From: Arthrobacter koreensis
GTDB lineage: Bacteria; Actinomycetota; Actinomycetes; Actinomycetales; Micrococcaceae
Direction of reading: 5' to 3'
Assembly (NCBI RefSeq): GCF_009193255.1
Contig: NZ_WACG01000008.1
Coordinates: 62,001-126,000, forward strand
Length of the DNA stretch: 64,000 bases
Shown: piece by piece, positions 35,655 to 45,764 of the stretch
Position numbering within the stretch: position 1 is the stretch's first letter
Layout: each line of letters opens with the position of its first letter
Translations under genes and position numbers: made by a program
The notes under the pieces: model-generated
Told to the model about the DNA's origin: nothing
The model's input: only the letters and a program-made list of their open reading frames with translations
Databases searched by the model: none

Positions 35655-35936
35655 ATGGAGCACCTGGGCCCTCACCACGCAGATTCAGCAGACGGCACCG
35701 CCGCGCAGGGCACAGCACGTAAGAAGCGCTCACCCCTCCGCCTGCCGGCAGGCATACTGGCCGCAGCTCTTGCCGTGGCCGGCGTCGGAAGCCTTGCCGC
35801 CCTGTTGCTGGAGGCACTTCGCGGAGAGGCAGTCTGGCCCGGATTCGCTGCGGGCGCGTTCTACTGCCTGCCCCTGGCCTTCCTCATGATGGCGGGGCTG
35901 GTAATTGACTCAATCGTGCGGCGGCGCCGGGGTTAA
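35655..35936 (+). CDS. small two-helix membrane protein
   Basis: I do not recognise this family. The 93-residue protein has a polar N-terminus, membrane segments near residues 31-53 and 64-85, and a basic end (VRRRRG). ATG at 35655 lacks a clear ribosome site. It lies 40 bases before the helicase-associated gene in the same direction, so it could share its transcript. Confidence 0.65.
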   Translation: MEHLGPHHADSADGTAAQGTARKKRSPLRLPAGILAAALAVAGVGSLAALLLEALRGEAVWPGFAAGAFYCLPLAFLMMAGLVIDSIVRRRRG

Positions 35937-35976
35937 CCCGTTTGTTTTCGGTGCCACTCGGGTAACGTATTGGACG

Positions 35977-38412
35977 ATGTCCGCGATCCGAGCCTTGGCC
36001 GAAGACCTTGAAGCGCGCAGTGACGAACAACTGCGTGAACTCCTCCTCGCCCGGCCGGACCTGGCGCTTCCTCCGGTGCCGGATTTCCAGGCGCTGGCAG
36101 CCCGGGCCTCAACGCGCATCAGCGTACAGCGTGCGCTCGAAAAACTCACGGCACCCCAGCTCCAGGTACTCGAGGCACTGGATCTGACCACCAACGAAGA
36201 CTCGCACCTGAGCACCACCGCGTCCTGGCTCAAGGCATCCATTTCCGGATCTACCATCAAGGCGCTGGACGCGATCCTCGGCTACCTCCACAGCCTTGCC
36301 CTGCTGCGCCGGGCAACGCCGCATCCCGGAGCTCCAAAAGCCGACGCCGGACGCCGGTTCTACCTCCCGGTTTCGGTTATGGGCGAAGCGCTGGGTGCCT
36401 ACCCGGCCGGCCTTGGCCGGCCCTATTCCACCTTGGCCGCGCAGCAGCCGGACTTCGGACAGCGCCTTGTGGGAATAGTCGAAGGGCTGCGCCAGCGTGG
36501 CCTTCCCATCGAAAAGGCAGACACGCCCTCCACGGCGGCGCACTCGCTGCATCATCTGGTCTCGGATCCTGCCGGGTGGGAAGCCCTGCTGGCCGATGCC
36601 CCTCCGCAGACCAATGAACTCCTCCGCCGCTTCAAGTACTCGCCGGTAGGAACCATTCCGCGCAGGGCTGCCATTAGCCGTGCCGTCCTGGAGAATCCCG
36701 CCCCCACGCCCGTGGAGTGGCTGGTGGCGCACGGTCTCCTGGTGCCGCTGGACGCCCTGCACGTTGAACTTCCCCGGCCGGTGGGACAGGCGTCCCGCGG
36801 CCATGTGATCGTTTCCGATTTCCAGCTGGATCCCGTTCCCCCAACGCCGCGCCCGGTGCCGCAAGCCCTGCGGGACAACGCGGCCTTCGGTGCCGTGGCG
36901 GAAACCCTGCGGCTCGTTACCGAACTGCTGGCCCTCGCTGCCGAAGCGCCGATCGGCACGCTGCGGTCCGGCGGGGTCGGGGTGCGTGAGGTCCGCCGCG
37001 TCTCTGAGGCCCTGCGGCTGGACGGAACTGCCACCGCCTGGCTGCTTGAGCTGGCCGCGTTGTCCGGGCTCCTGGTCCTGGACGCGGCAACGTCCCGCTG
37101 GGGCACCGCGGAAAGCGAATGGCACACTCTGGACCGGGAGCTGCAGTGGCAGCACCTGGTGCGTGCCTGGCTCGAGGCAGAGCGGGCGCCTTCACTTGTT
37201 GGCGGACCACTGCCAGGGGGAGGATCCGTCAACGCACTGGCTGCCGAACTGTCCCGCCCTGATGCGCCGCTGGTCCGCCGTCGAATGCTGGAAATGCTCT
37301 CGTCCCTCGCCGCCGAGGAAACCGTGGAGGAAGGGCAATCCGGCGCCTATGACGCTGAGGACCTGATCAGCGCGCTGACCTGGTACCAGCCGCGGCTGCA
37401 GCGCCGCTTCGCCCGGCTTGTGCCCGGCATCCTGAAGGAAGCCGCGCAGCTGGGACTGCTGGGGTCCGGGGCCATGACCGAGCTTGGCCACGCCGTCGCC
37501 GCAGGAGATATGGACCGCGCCGTGGACCGGCTTCGGGCGGCGCTGCCCGAGCCGCTGAGTTCCTTCCTGCTGCAGGCCGACCTCACGGCCGTCGCTCCGG
37601 GCTACCTCGATCCCAAGGTTGCCCGGCAGCTGGCCCTGCTGGCAGACGCAGAGGGACAGGGGCCGGCAACGATCTACCGTTTCTCCGCGAACTCGGTGCG
37701 CCGCGCGCTGGACGCGGACATGGACGCGGCGTCGATCCTTGAGTTCCTGGCACATTACTCCGCCACCGAAGTGCCGCAGCCCCTGCGCTACCTCGTGGAG
37801 GACACCGCAGCCCGGCACGGACGCATGCGCATCGGCGCAGCGTGGTCCTACCTGCGCAGCGACGATGAACCCGGGCTGAACGCCCTGATGGCCGATCCCC
37901 GGGCCGCCGTGTTGGGCCTGACCCGCCTTGCGCCCACCGTGATCGCCTGCGCGGCGACGCCGCAGGAACTCGCGCTGGCTATCCGCAAACTGGGCTACGC
38001 GCCGGTCATGGAGGGGCGCGCCCGTGAAGCGTCCGGTTCCCATGCCCGGCCGCCTGTCCCTGCGCCGTCGTCATCCGCCACGCGCGTCAATCAGTGGGAA
38101 CTCACCGAGGAAGACCTCGAGGCGCAGCTCGCTGCGCTGCGCGGGCGCGGCCCCGCCGTGCCCGCCAAGCCGGACGAATCGGTTCCTCTTGTGGGGCTGG
38201 AGACCCTCCGCAAGGCCATCCGCACCAAGAGCTCCGTCCGGATGGGTGTGGTGGACAGCCAGGGGAATGAACGCCAGGAGATCTTCGTTCCCTTATCTGT
38301 CAGCGACGGGCGGGTGCGGGTCTTCGACCCCCGCCGGGACGTTGAACGCGTAGTGTCGATACATCGGATAATGGATGTGGAAATAGTGGAGGGCAGCCCA
38401 GCACATGGTTGA
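35977..38412 (+). CDS. helicase-associated protein, XPB partner
   Basis: This 811-residue protein of the helicase-associated (XPB/Ssl2-like N-terminal and C-terminal WYL-like) family always occurs next to the XPB-type helicase in actinobacteria. The N-terminal part is helical (LRELLLARPDLALPPVPDF, LEKLTAPQLQVLEALDL). The C-terminal part has a charged segment then LVGLETLRKAIRTKSSVRMG and DGRVRVFDPRRDVERVVSIH, a small beta domain. No Walker motif is present. I chose ATG at 35977 (MSAIRALAEDLE). It overlaps the helicase gene by eight bases, so they are co-translated. Its role is unknown; a regulator or substrate adaptor of the helicase is inferred. Confidence 0.85.
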   Translation: MSAIRALAEDLEARSDEQLRELLLARPDLALPPVPDFQALAARASTRISVQRALEKLTAPQLQVLEALDLTTNEDSHLSTTASWLKASISGSTIKALDAILGYLHSLALLRRATPHPGAPKADAGRRFYLPVSVMGEALGAYPAGLGRPYSTLAAQQPDFGQRLVGIVEGLRQRGLPIEKADTPSTAAHSLHHLVSDPAGWEALLADAPPQTNELLRRFKYSPVGTIPRRAAISRAVLENPAPTPVEWLVAHGLLVPLDALHVELPRPVGQASRGHVIVSDFQLDPVPPTPRPVPQALRDNAAFGAVAETLRLVTELLALAAEAPIGTLRSGGVGVREVRRVSEALRLDGTATAWLLELAALSGLLVLDAATSRWGTAESEWHTLDRELQWQHLVRAWLEAERAPSLVGGPLPGGGSVNALAAELSRPDAPLVRRRMLEMLSSLAAEETVEEGQSGAYDAEDLISALTWYQPRLQRRFARLVPGILKEAAQLGLLGSGAMTELGHAVAAGDMDRAVDRLRAALPEPLSSFLLQADLTAVAPGYLDPKVARQLALLADAEGQGPATIYRFSANSVRRALDADMDAASILEFLAHYSATEVPQPLRYLVEDTAARHGRMRIGAAWSYLRSDDEPGLNALMADPRAAVLGLTRLAPTVIACAATPQELALAIRKLGYAPVMEGRAREASGSHARPPVPAPSSSATRVNQWELTEEDLEAQLAALRGRGPAVPAKPDESVPLVGLETLRKAIRTKSSVRMGVVDSQGNERQEIFVPLSVSDGRVRVFDPRRDVERVVSIHRIMDVEIVEGSPAHG

Positions 38413-40051
38413 CGGACCGTTGATCGTCCAAAGCGACAAGACCATCCTGCTGGAAGTGGACCACCCCTCGGCCGTTGAGGCCAGGCACGCGATCGCAGCG
38501 TTCGCTGAACTCGAGCGGGCCCCCGAGCACATCCACAGCTACCGGCTGACGCCCCTGGGGCTCTGGAACGCGCGGGCCGCCGGGCTGGACGCCGAACAGG
38601 TGCTCAATACCCTGCTCACGTACTCCCGTTTTCCGGTGCCGCACACGCTCCTGGTGGACATTGAAGAAACCATGTCCCGCTACGGGCGGCTGCGGCTGGA
38701 AAAGGACCCCCAGCACGGGCTGGTTCTGCGCACCAATGACTACCCCGTCCTCGAGGAAGTCCTGCACGCCAAGAAAATCCAGCCGCTGCTCGGTCCGAGG
38801 ATCGACGGCGAGACCGTGGTAGTGCAGTCCGCGATGCGCGGCCAGCTGAAACAGCTTCTGCTGAAGCTGGGCTGGCCGGCGGAAGACCTGGCCGGGTACG
38901 TGGACGGAACACCGCATCCGATCCTGCTGGATGAAGACGGCTGGGCGCTGCGCCCCTACCAGAAGCTGGCCACGGAGAACTTCTGGGCCGGCGGGTCCGG
39001 AGTCGTGGTCCTGCCCTGCGGTGCCGGCAAGACCCTCGTCGGCGCTGCCGCCATGGCCACCAGCTCCACCACCACCCTGATCCTGGTTACCAACACCGTT
39101 TCGGCGCGGCAGTGGAAGGACGAGCTCCTCAAGCGCACGTCGCTCACCGAAGACGAGATCGGCGAGTACTCCGGCGCTGTCAAGGAAGTCCGTCCGGTCA
39201 CCATCGCCACGTACCAGGTCCTCACGCTCAAGCGCGGAGGTCTGTATCCGCACCTCGAGCTGCTGGACGCCAATGACTGGGGCCTGATTATTTACGATGA
39301 GGTGCACCTGCTCCCGGCACCAATCTTCCGTATGACGGCAGACCTGCAGGCCCGCCGCCGCCTGGGCCTGACTGCAACACTGGTGCGCGAAGACGGCCGC
39401 GAGGGCGAAGTGTTCTCGCTGATTGGCCCCAAGCGCTACGACGCCCCCTGGAAGGACATCGAAGCGCAGGGCTACATTGCACCGGCGGAGTGCATTGAGG
39501 TCCGGGTTGACCTGCCGCGGGATGAGCGCGTTGCCTATGCCATGGCCGAGGACGGGGACAAGTACCGTCTGTGTTCCACGTCGGAGACGAAGTCCAAGGT
39601 GGTTCAGGACCTGGTGCGGCGGCATGAAGGCGACCAGGTCCTGGTGATCGGGCAGTACATCGATCAGCTGGATGAGCTGGCGGAGCGGCTGGAGGCACCG
39701 GTGATCAAAGGTGGAACGCCTGTCAAGGAACGCCAGCGCCTCTTCAGCGACTTCCGCGAAGGGAAGCTGAAGACCCTGGTTGTGTCCAAGGTGGCCAACT
39801 TCTCCATCGACCTGCCGGAAGCCTCGGTAGCCATCCAGGTCTCGGGGTCCTTCGGTTCCCGCCAGGAAGAAGCCCAGCGGCTGGGCCGCCTGCTGCGTCC
39901 GAAGGCTGACGGCCGGGCCGCACACTTTTACACCGTCGTCGCGCGGGACACCCTGGACCAGGACTTCGCTGCGAAGCGCCAGCGCTTCCTGGCGGAGCAG
40001 GGCTACGCCTATTCCATCCAGGACGCCGCGGATATCGAAAAGCCCGCCTAA
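38405..40051 (+). CDS. XPB/Rad25-type DNA repair helicase
   Basis: This 548-residue superfamily 2 helicase is homologous to eukaryotic XPB (3'-5' translocase). The N-terminal segment up to about 160 is the damage-recognition-like region. LPCGAGKTLVGA with Lys209 is Walker A, YDEVHLLPAPIFR with Asp298 the DEVH box, LGLTATLVREDGRE motif III, and GSFGSRQEEAQRLGRLLRPK motif VI. Its start overlaps the end of the partner gene. Role in bacteria is not settled; repair or branch migration is proposed for mycobacterial orthologues. Confidence 0.93.
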   Translation: MVDGPLIVQSDKTILLEVDHPSAVEARHAIAAFAELERAPEHIHSYRLTPLGLWNARAAGLDAEQVLNTLLTYSRFPVPHTLLVDIEETMSRYGRLRLEKDPQHGLVLRTNDYPVLEEVLHAKKIQPLLGPRIDGETVVVQSAMRGQLKQLLLKLGWPAEDLAGYVDGTPHPILLDEDGWALRPYQKLATENFWAGGSGVVVLPCGAGKTLVGAAAMATSSTTTLILVTNTVSARQWKDELLKRTSLTEDEIGEYSGAVKEVRPVTIATYQVLTLKRGGLYPHLELLDANDWGLIIYDEVHLLPAPIFRMTADLQARRRLGLTATLVREDGREGEVFSLIGPKRYDAPWKDIEAQGYIAPAECIEVRVDLPRDERVAYAMAEDGDKYRLCSTSETKSKVVQDLVRRHEGDQVLVIGQYIDQLDELAERLEAPVIKGGTPVKERQRLFSDFREGKLKTLVVSKVANFSIDLPEASVAIQVSGSFGSRQEEAQRLGRLLRPKADGRAAHFYTVVARDTLDQDFAAKRQRFLAEQGYAYSIQDAADIEKPA

Positions 40052-40202
40052 CCGAGGCACCGGATTTCCGTCCCGCCTCATGCGTCCCGGCAGCGTCACA
40101 TAATGGCGCCCGCGGATTGGCAGCGGATATCTTGAAAATGCTTCCGGGCGCGCTTCCGCGCGGCTTCGGGCATCCACGTCCCGCCGAGCCGGATCCTGCC
40201 AC

Positions 40203-42808
40203 ATGCCGCACTTCGCCGTAGTCCCGGGCCCCCCGCGCCCGAATCCGCTCGTTCTCTCCCGCGCCAGGCTGCTCGGCGCGCTCGACGACGCCGCTGCTGC
40301 GCCGCTGCTGCGCCGCTGACGATCCTGCGCGCTCCGGAGGGCGCTGGTAAAACCACTCTTCTCCAGGACTGGACCGCTGCACGGGAGCGGACTGCAGCCT
40401 GGGTTTCGGCCCGAAGGAGCCCGCTGGCTCCCGCGGAACAGTCCGCCGGCCCGTCCGCCGACTTCCTCACCGCGCTGCTTGCCGGGGCGTTCGATGTACA
40501 GGACCCGGAAGAGGCGGTCCTGGTTGAGGAGGTGGCACGGGAGGCGGCCGACGGCGCTGGGCTCGGTTCCGTGCTTCCCCGGCTGGCACATCTGGCTGCC
40601 AGGAACCTGCTGATCCTGGAGGACCTCCATCTCGCCACCGGCTTCCCGGCTGAGGACCTGCTGCTGGACCTCCTGCGAGCGATGCCCGGCCTGCGGATCA
40701 TAGCCAGCACGGCGTCCCTGGGAAGTATCGAAGTGCGCAGGCCGCTTCTCGAACTGGACATCGCGGTGATCGGTCCGGCGCAGCTGGCGTTCACCACGGA
40801 GGAATGCGAACACGCCCTGGCCGGTACCACGCTGCAGGACCAGGCGGAGGAGGTCCAAAGACTGACCGGCGGACTGCCGCGCTGGGTTCGATTTTTGGTC
40901 CTCTCCTCCTCCGCCGCTGCGCGCAGCCGTCCGGGACGGCAGCTTTCCGCCGTGCTGGACGCCGGGGCTGCGGACCTCGCTGCTCTGTTGTCCCCGCCCG
41001 CTGTCTCCGCCGGATTCGCCGAGTTCCTGCTGGGTGCCTCCGTGCCGGAGGAGCTGCCTGCTGCCCTTGCAGCCCGTATAGGCGGCGGGCAGGACGTGGA
41101 GGAGATGCTCAGAGACGCTGAACAAAGAGGCTTCCTCACCCGCACAGCCGACGGCGGCGCCGCGGTAGTCCCGCTCCTGCGCCGCGCCGTCCTGGCCAGC
41201 GCGGGTAAGACTTCCCCGGCACCTCTGCACGCCCTGCAAGAACTCTGCGGACGGTACTTCCTGGCGCAGGGACAGACCCTTGAAGCGCTTCGCCACGCTA
41301 TGGCGGTGGACAGCCTGGACCTGGCCACGGACGTCATCCGTCACCATGCCCTGGAACTGTTCACCTTTCACGGTCCCGAGACGAGGAAGCTCCTGGAAGG
41401 CGTATCCCTGCGCCGGCTGGCCCGGCAGCCGGCTCCCGCCCTTGCCCTCGCTGTCCTCTACAACTCCTCAGCTTTTCGCCGCATTCGCGGTGCGGAACTG
41501 GCAACCCTGGCGATGTCCGGCGCACGGGCCATCTTCCGGGCCATGCCCGCAGCCGAGCGGTTGCTGCTCATCCTGGTTGAGGCAGTCACCCTTCGCGGGA
41601 GCGGCCAGATAGATAAGTCAGCGGCCCGCGCAAGGACCGGGCTGCAGACCTACCTGGAAATGCCCCTGGCCGAACGCGAGAGGATCGGCCCGCTCGAATC
41701 CGTCGCCATCGCGCACCTGGGAATCTCGCTGTGGCGGGACGGGGCCACGGAGGAAGCCGAAAACGCGTTCACGCGGGCGGCTTCACTGGCAGCGGCGCAG
41801 CACCAGCCGGACTATGAAGGCTACTACCACTCCCTCAGCGCCTGCATCCTGGCCGGCCGCGGTGACCTGACCGGCGCTGCCCAGTTCCTGCAGCGCTGCA
41901 GCAACCTGGGCTGGGGCAGCGGCGAACTGCATCATTATTCGGTAACGCCCCTTCGGCTGGCCCAGGCGATGACCGCGCTGGAGGCCGGGGAACCCGCTGC
42001 CGCCAAAGCAGCCCTGTCCGGCGTCCTGGACCAGGCAGACACCATGGAACTGTGGCCGCGGGTCAGATACCTGGACGCCCTCGCTGACCTGGCTGCAGGC
42101 AACCCGGCACCGGCCGCTGCACGGCTTGAAGAAGTCCTCGCCAACAAGTCCGGGCTTCCGCCCATCAGCGGGCCCGAACACGCGCTGCTGGTCCGGGCGC
42201 AATCACTCCTGTTGCTGGCGGGCGGGCTGCCGGGCCGAGCCCTGACTGCGGCCGAAAGCCTGCCCACCCCCGAACGGGACCTGGTGACGGCACGTATCCA
42301 TCTCGCAACCGGACAGGCCGGCAAGACCCTCAGCACCGTTATCCGGTCTGGCGCCGGTGGTTCGCTCCGTGAGCAGGCAGAGGTGGCAGGACTGTCGGTT
42401 GCTGCCCGTCTGCAGCTGGAATCCGGGTTGGCGCCGGGGGTGATACTGGAGCTTGCCCGTTTGTCGGTGCTGTACCGGGAGCACGGCCTCAGGCTGTCCA
42501 CGGCACTCCTGCCCGCAGCGGATCTTGAACGCGTTCGGAACGCCGCCGCGGCAACCGGGCACGACGTCGGGCTGGACCCCTTTCCGAAGAACATCATTAA
42601 CAGCACGGCGGGCATGCCTGACCTGACATCCCGTGAGCTGGCGATCCTGAACTCGCTGGTCCGGTCGGGTTCCCTCGCTGAGATAGCAGGCATGCACTTC
42701 GTTTCAGTAAACACGGTCAAATCGCAGCTCCGCGGGCTTTACCGCAAGCTCGGTGTCGCCGGCCGGGACGAGGCTGTGAATGAGGCGCTGCGCAGGGGCC
42801 TGCTCTAG
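40203..42808 (+). pseudogene. LuxR/MalT-like ATP-binding regulator, frame broken by an 11-bp tandem duplication
   Basis: From ATG at 40203 the first 29 residues (MPHFAVVPGPPRPNPLVLSR, then ARLLGALDD) match the N-terminus of large MalT/LuxR regulators, but the frame ends in TGA at 40317-40319. The rest is in another frame from 40316: LTILRAPEGAGKTTLLQDW holds the Walker A P-loop, a large helical sensor region follows, and LTSRELAILNSLVRSGS...SVNTVKSQLRGLYRKLG is a LuxR helix-turn-helix. The break lies in two copies of an 11-bp unit (40290-40300, 40301-40311) plus a partial third. Removing one copy restores an 864-codon frame. As sequenced, a GTG at 40532 could give a shorter protein lacking the P-loop. 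Either it is inactivated, or expressed only after slippage. Confidence 0.82.
40290..40318. repeat. 11-bp tandem repeat at the regulator frame break
   Basis: The unit GCCGCTGCTGC occurs at 40290-40300 and 40301-40311, followed by GCCGCTG of a third copy. Eleven is not a multiple of three, so each gained or lost copy moves the downstream frame. Such units are classic slippage sites. Confidence 0.9.
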
Positions 42809-42809
42809 C

Positions 42810-42848
42810 CGGGAATCCAGGCTCCGCCAAACGAAGCCTGGATTCCCG
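42810..42848 (+). terminator. terminator of the LuxR-type gene
   Basis: A perfect 14-bp inverted repeat begins CGGGAATCC at 42810 and ends at 42848, with an 11-base loop. It starts two bases after the gene stop. Confidence 0.75.
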
Positions 42849-43379
42849 CAGGCGGCCTCCGGGCGTTGGGGTACCGGGTTGCCGCTGTGTGCCGGGGGCG
42901 CCGGGTTGGGGTCCGGCCGCGCTCCGGCGGTTCTGGGGTCAGGCGCTGGTTGCAGCCTGGGGTGGCGGAGTCTCCTGCTGCCGGTAAAAGCTCACGGGCC
43001 AGTGTCCGGCGATCACGGCACGTACCGGGGCAGTCCCCAGCGGTCCAGCCTCGGCGGCCCCACCGTCGCGAACCGCCGGTCTGGCCGCGGAGAGCCCGTC
43101 CAGGGGCAGCACCGCCCCGGCGTCGTCTTCGGCCCGAGGGACCAGGCGGTGCCTGTACCCAGGCGAAGTTCCCAGCATCTGTTTTCCGCTTTCTCCGGTA
43201 CGTCCGCGCTTGCGCTTTCACTCAATACTCTCGTTCGGCGGGTATCGAGTGTCCGGATCAGGCAGGGTTTCATCCTGCACTTCACCCCACCCGGCTGGCT
43301 CAAAGCTCCCGCTATCCATCCAGCAGACGCTGAGTTAGCATTCAGGGAACCATCAGCCAAATGCTAGAAACTAGGACAC
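42849..43379. other. 531-bp gap before the two-component operon
   Basis: No frame here has recognisable protein content. The last 60 bases should hold the response-regulator promoter. CATTCAGGG and CATCAGCC near 43341-43360 look like two half-sites of an OmpR-type direct repeat. A weak inverted repeat (CACTC...GAGTG, about 43219-43249) is also present. Nothing else is supported. Confidence 0.4.
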
Positions 43380-44090
43380 GTGACTAAATCTGCTCCTGAG
43401 GCCAGGCTCCTTGTTGTCGATGATGAACCCAACATCCGTGAGCTGCTCTCGACGTCGCTGCGCTTTGCCGGCTTCGACGTCGTAGCTGCGGGTAACGGCC
43501 GGGAAGCCCTGGCCGCAGTTGATGAGCACAGTCCGGATCTGGCTGTGCTGGACGTGATGCTGCCGGATATGGACGGCTTCACGCTGACCCGCCGGCTGCG
43601 CGCGGCGGGACGCCACTTCCCGGTGGTGTTCCTGACGGCCCGGGACGATACCGAAGACAAGGTCACCGGCCTCACCGTGGGCGGGGATGACTACGTCACC
43701 AAGCCATTCAGCCTCGACGAGGTTGTGGCCCGGATCCGAGCCGTCCTGCGACGCACCCAGCCCCTCGATGACGACGACGCCGTGATCCGGGTGGAAGACC
43801 TGGAGCTCGACGACGATGCGCACGAGGTGCGGCGCGGCGGCGTCACGATCGAACTGTCCCCCACCGAGTTCAAGCTGCTCCGCTACCTGATGCTGAACCC
43901 CAACCGGGTCCTTTCCAAGGCGCAGATCCTCGACCACGTGTGGGAGTACGACTTCAACGGCGATGCGTCGATTGTCGAGTCCTACATCTCCTACCTTCGC
44001 CGTAAGATCGACAGCAGCCCGGATGCCCCCGCCCTGATCCAGACCAAGCGCGGCGTGGGTTACCTGCTGCGCACGACGGAGAAGCGCTAA
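43380..44090 (+). CDS. OmpR/PhoB-family response regulator
   Basis: This 236-residue protein has a receiver domain (LLVVDDEPNIRELLSTSL; phospho-acceptor Asp58 in LAVLDVMLPDMDG; TARDDTEDKVTGL; DDYVTKPFSLDE with Lys) and a winged-helix effector (VELSPTEFKLL-type strand, LSKAQILDHVWEYDFNGDAS, VGYLLR). Start is GTG at 43380-43382 with a short AGGA before it. Three bases separate it from the downstream kinase, the cognate sensor. It resembles actinobacterial TcrA/CutR-type regulators; the signal is unknown. Confidence 0.95.
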   Translation: MTKSAPEARLLVVDDEPNIRELLSTSLRFAGFDVVAAGNGREALAAVDEHSPDLAVLDVMLPDMDGFTLTRRLRAAGRHFPVVFLTARDDTEDKVTGLTVGGDDYVTKPFSLDEVVARIRAVLRRTQPLDDDDAVIRVEDLELDDDAHEVRRGGVTIELSPTEFKLLRYLMLNPNRVLSKAQILDHVWEYDFNGDASIVESYISYLRRKIDSSPDAPALIQTKRGVGYLLRTTEKR

Positions 44091-44093
44091 GCC

Positions 44094-45578
44094 TTGCTCC
44101 GCCGCTGGAAGTCCGCCTCGCTGCGTTCGCAGCTGGTGGTCATCATGGCCGTACTGATGGTGGTGACCGTCACCATCACGGGCCTCGCCACCATCTATGT
44201 CCTGCGCCAGATCCTCATCAGCCGCCTGGATACCGATATCCAGGACAACGCGGGTGCGATTTCCCGGTACCTGGTCTCCGGCAGCCCCACCACTGACGCC
44301 TCCCTTTTCCGTTTCTACGGTCTTTACCTGAATGAAGATGGAAGTCACGGACCGGAGACCCACTCCGAGCCGACCTTTGATATCCCGGTTATTGACAACC
44401 TGACCGCAGCGGACGTTGATGCCATGGGAGGACGGGGATTCGACGTCCCCGGTACGGCACCCGGCAGCAAGGGCTGGCGGGTGATGGTCTTCCACATTGC
44501 CAATTTTCCCGGCTCGATAGCCGTCGCCGTGCCGCTGGATTCGGTAGCCGAAACCGTGGATGAAGCGGCGTCGCTGGTCTTTTCGGTGGGATTGCTGGGA
44601 ACGCTGGGAGCTACCGGAATTGCCTACTGGGCCGTGACCCGCCAGTTCAGGCCCCTGAGCCACGTGGAGAAGACGGCGGCGGCCATTGCCGCCGGGGATC
44701 TTTCCCGCCGTGTCGAAGTAGGCAATCCTGCCACCGAAATCGGCCGGCTTTCCCGGTCCCTTAACGCCATGCTGGCGCACATCGAAACGGCCTTCGCCGC
44801 CCGGACTGCCTCTGAGCAGAAAATGCGCCGGTTCGTCCAGGACGCGTCCCACGAACTGCGCACTCCGCTGGTGACAATCCGCGGCTTCTCCGAGCTTTAC
44901 CGACAAGGCGCGCTGCAGAAACCCGAGGACGTCAGCGCCGCGATGGGACGTATCGAGAGCGAGGCCAAGCGCATGGGCCAGCTCGTGGAAGACCTGCTGA
45001 CACTGGCACGCGTGGATGAACAGCGTCCGCTGGAATACGGCCCGGTGGATCTGATGATCCTGGGCAACGACGCCGCCCTGGACGCCCGTGCCAGCGCACC
45101 GGACCGGGACATCCGCGTGATTGGCCTGGACGGCAGTGCGCCGCGCAGTGCACCCACCATGGGTGACGAGGCAAGGCTGCGGCAGGTGGTTGCCAACCTG
45201 ATGACCAATGCCCTCCGGTACACCCCGGGCGGCAGCCCCATCGAGGTGGCCGTCGGTGTGGCACCGGTGATCCATGACCGCATGGACGCCGTGCTGGAAG
45301 TCAGGGACCACGGTCCCGGAATCTCCGAAGAGGATGCCGCCCGGGTCTTCGAGCGCTTCTACCGGGCGGATTCCTCCCGATACCGCGAAACCGGCGGCAC
45401 CGGCCTGGGACTGGCAATCGTGGCGGCGCTCGTGGCGCAGCATGACGGCACCGTCCGGCTCACGGAAACCGAGGGAGGCGGTGCCACCATGTCCATTCGC
45501 CTTCCCTACAATTCGCCCGACGGTGCGCCGGAGCACGAGCCCGCCGAAGACGAGGACGGGGACCACCCCGAGGACTAG
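44094..45578 (+). CDS. sensor histidine kinase
   Basis: This 494-residue membrane kinase has helix 1 near residues 13-38 (VVIMAVLMVVTVTITGLA), an external domain of about 130 residues, a second helix near 160-185, and a HAMP linker (FRPLSHVEKTAAAIAAGDLS). DASHELRTPLVTIRGFSELY carries phospho-acceptor His253. NLMTNALRY, DHGPGISEEDAARVFERFYR and GTGLGLAIV form the ATPase. The start is TTG at 44094. It is the partner of the adjacent regulator. The C-terminus ends in an acidic tail. Confidence 0.95.
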   Translation: MLRRWKSASLRSQLVVIMAVLMVVTVTITGLATIYVLRQILISRLDTDIQDNAGAISRYLVSGSPTTDASLFRFYGLYLNEDGSHGPETHSEPTFDIPVIDNLTAADVDAMGGRGFDVPGTAPGSKGWRVMVFHIANFPGSIAVAVPLDSVAETVDEAASLVFSVGLLGTLGATGIAYWAVTRQFRPLSHVEKTAAAIAAGDLSRRVEVGNPATEIGRLSRSLNAMLAHIETAFAARTASEQKMRRFVQDASHELRTPLVTIRGFSELYRQGALQKPEDVSAAMGRIESEAKRMGQLVEDLLTLARVDEQRPLEYGPVDLMILGNDAALDARASAPDRDIRVIGLDGSAPRSAPTMGDEARLRQVVANLMTNALRYTPGGSPIEVAVGVAPVIHDRMDAVLEVRDHGPGISEEDAARVFERFYRADSSRYRETGGTGLGLAIVAALVAQHDGTVRLTETEGGGATMSIRLPYNSPDGAPEHEPAEDEDGDHPED

Positions 45579-45764
45579 CCCGACGATGGCTTGACCGGCT
45601 GCGGATCCACCTGCCGCCCACCGTTCCTGCACAGCTTGCGCCGCACTGCCCCGCGGGCCCGGGCTGTGTACGGCCGAACGGCGTGCAGGCCACCTTTTGC
45701 GTTCCGCACGTAGCGTTCCCTGCCTAGGACCGCACCGGGCGGTCCCTGGAAGCGGAGGCGATCC

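Noticed and set aside
38300-41371. A 1023-codon open frame on the minus strand
   Set aside because: It runs antisense to the XPB and LuxR-type genes, has no ribosome site and no protein motif. High GC and the third-position bias of the real genes produce such long shadows.
43013-43360. A 115-codon minus-strand frame in the gap before the response regulator
   Set aside because: No ribosome site, no known domain, and composition like the neighbouring shadow frames.
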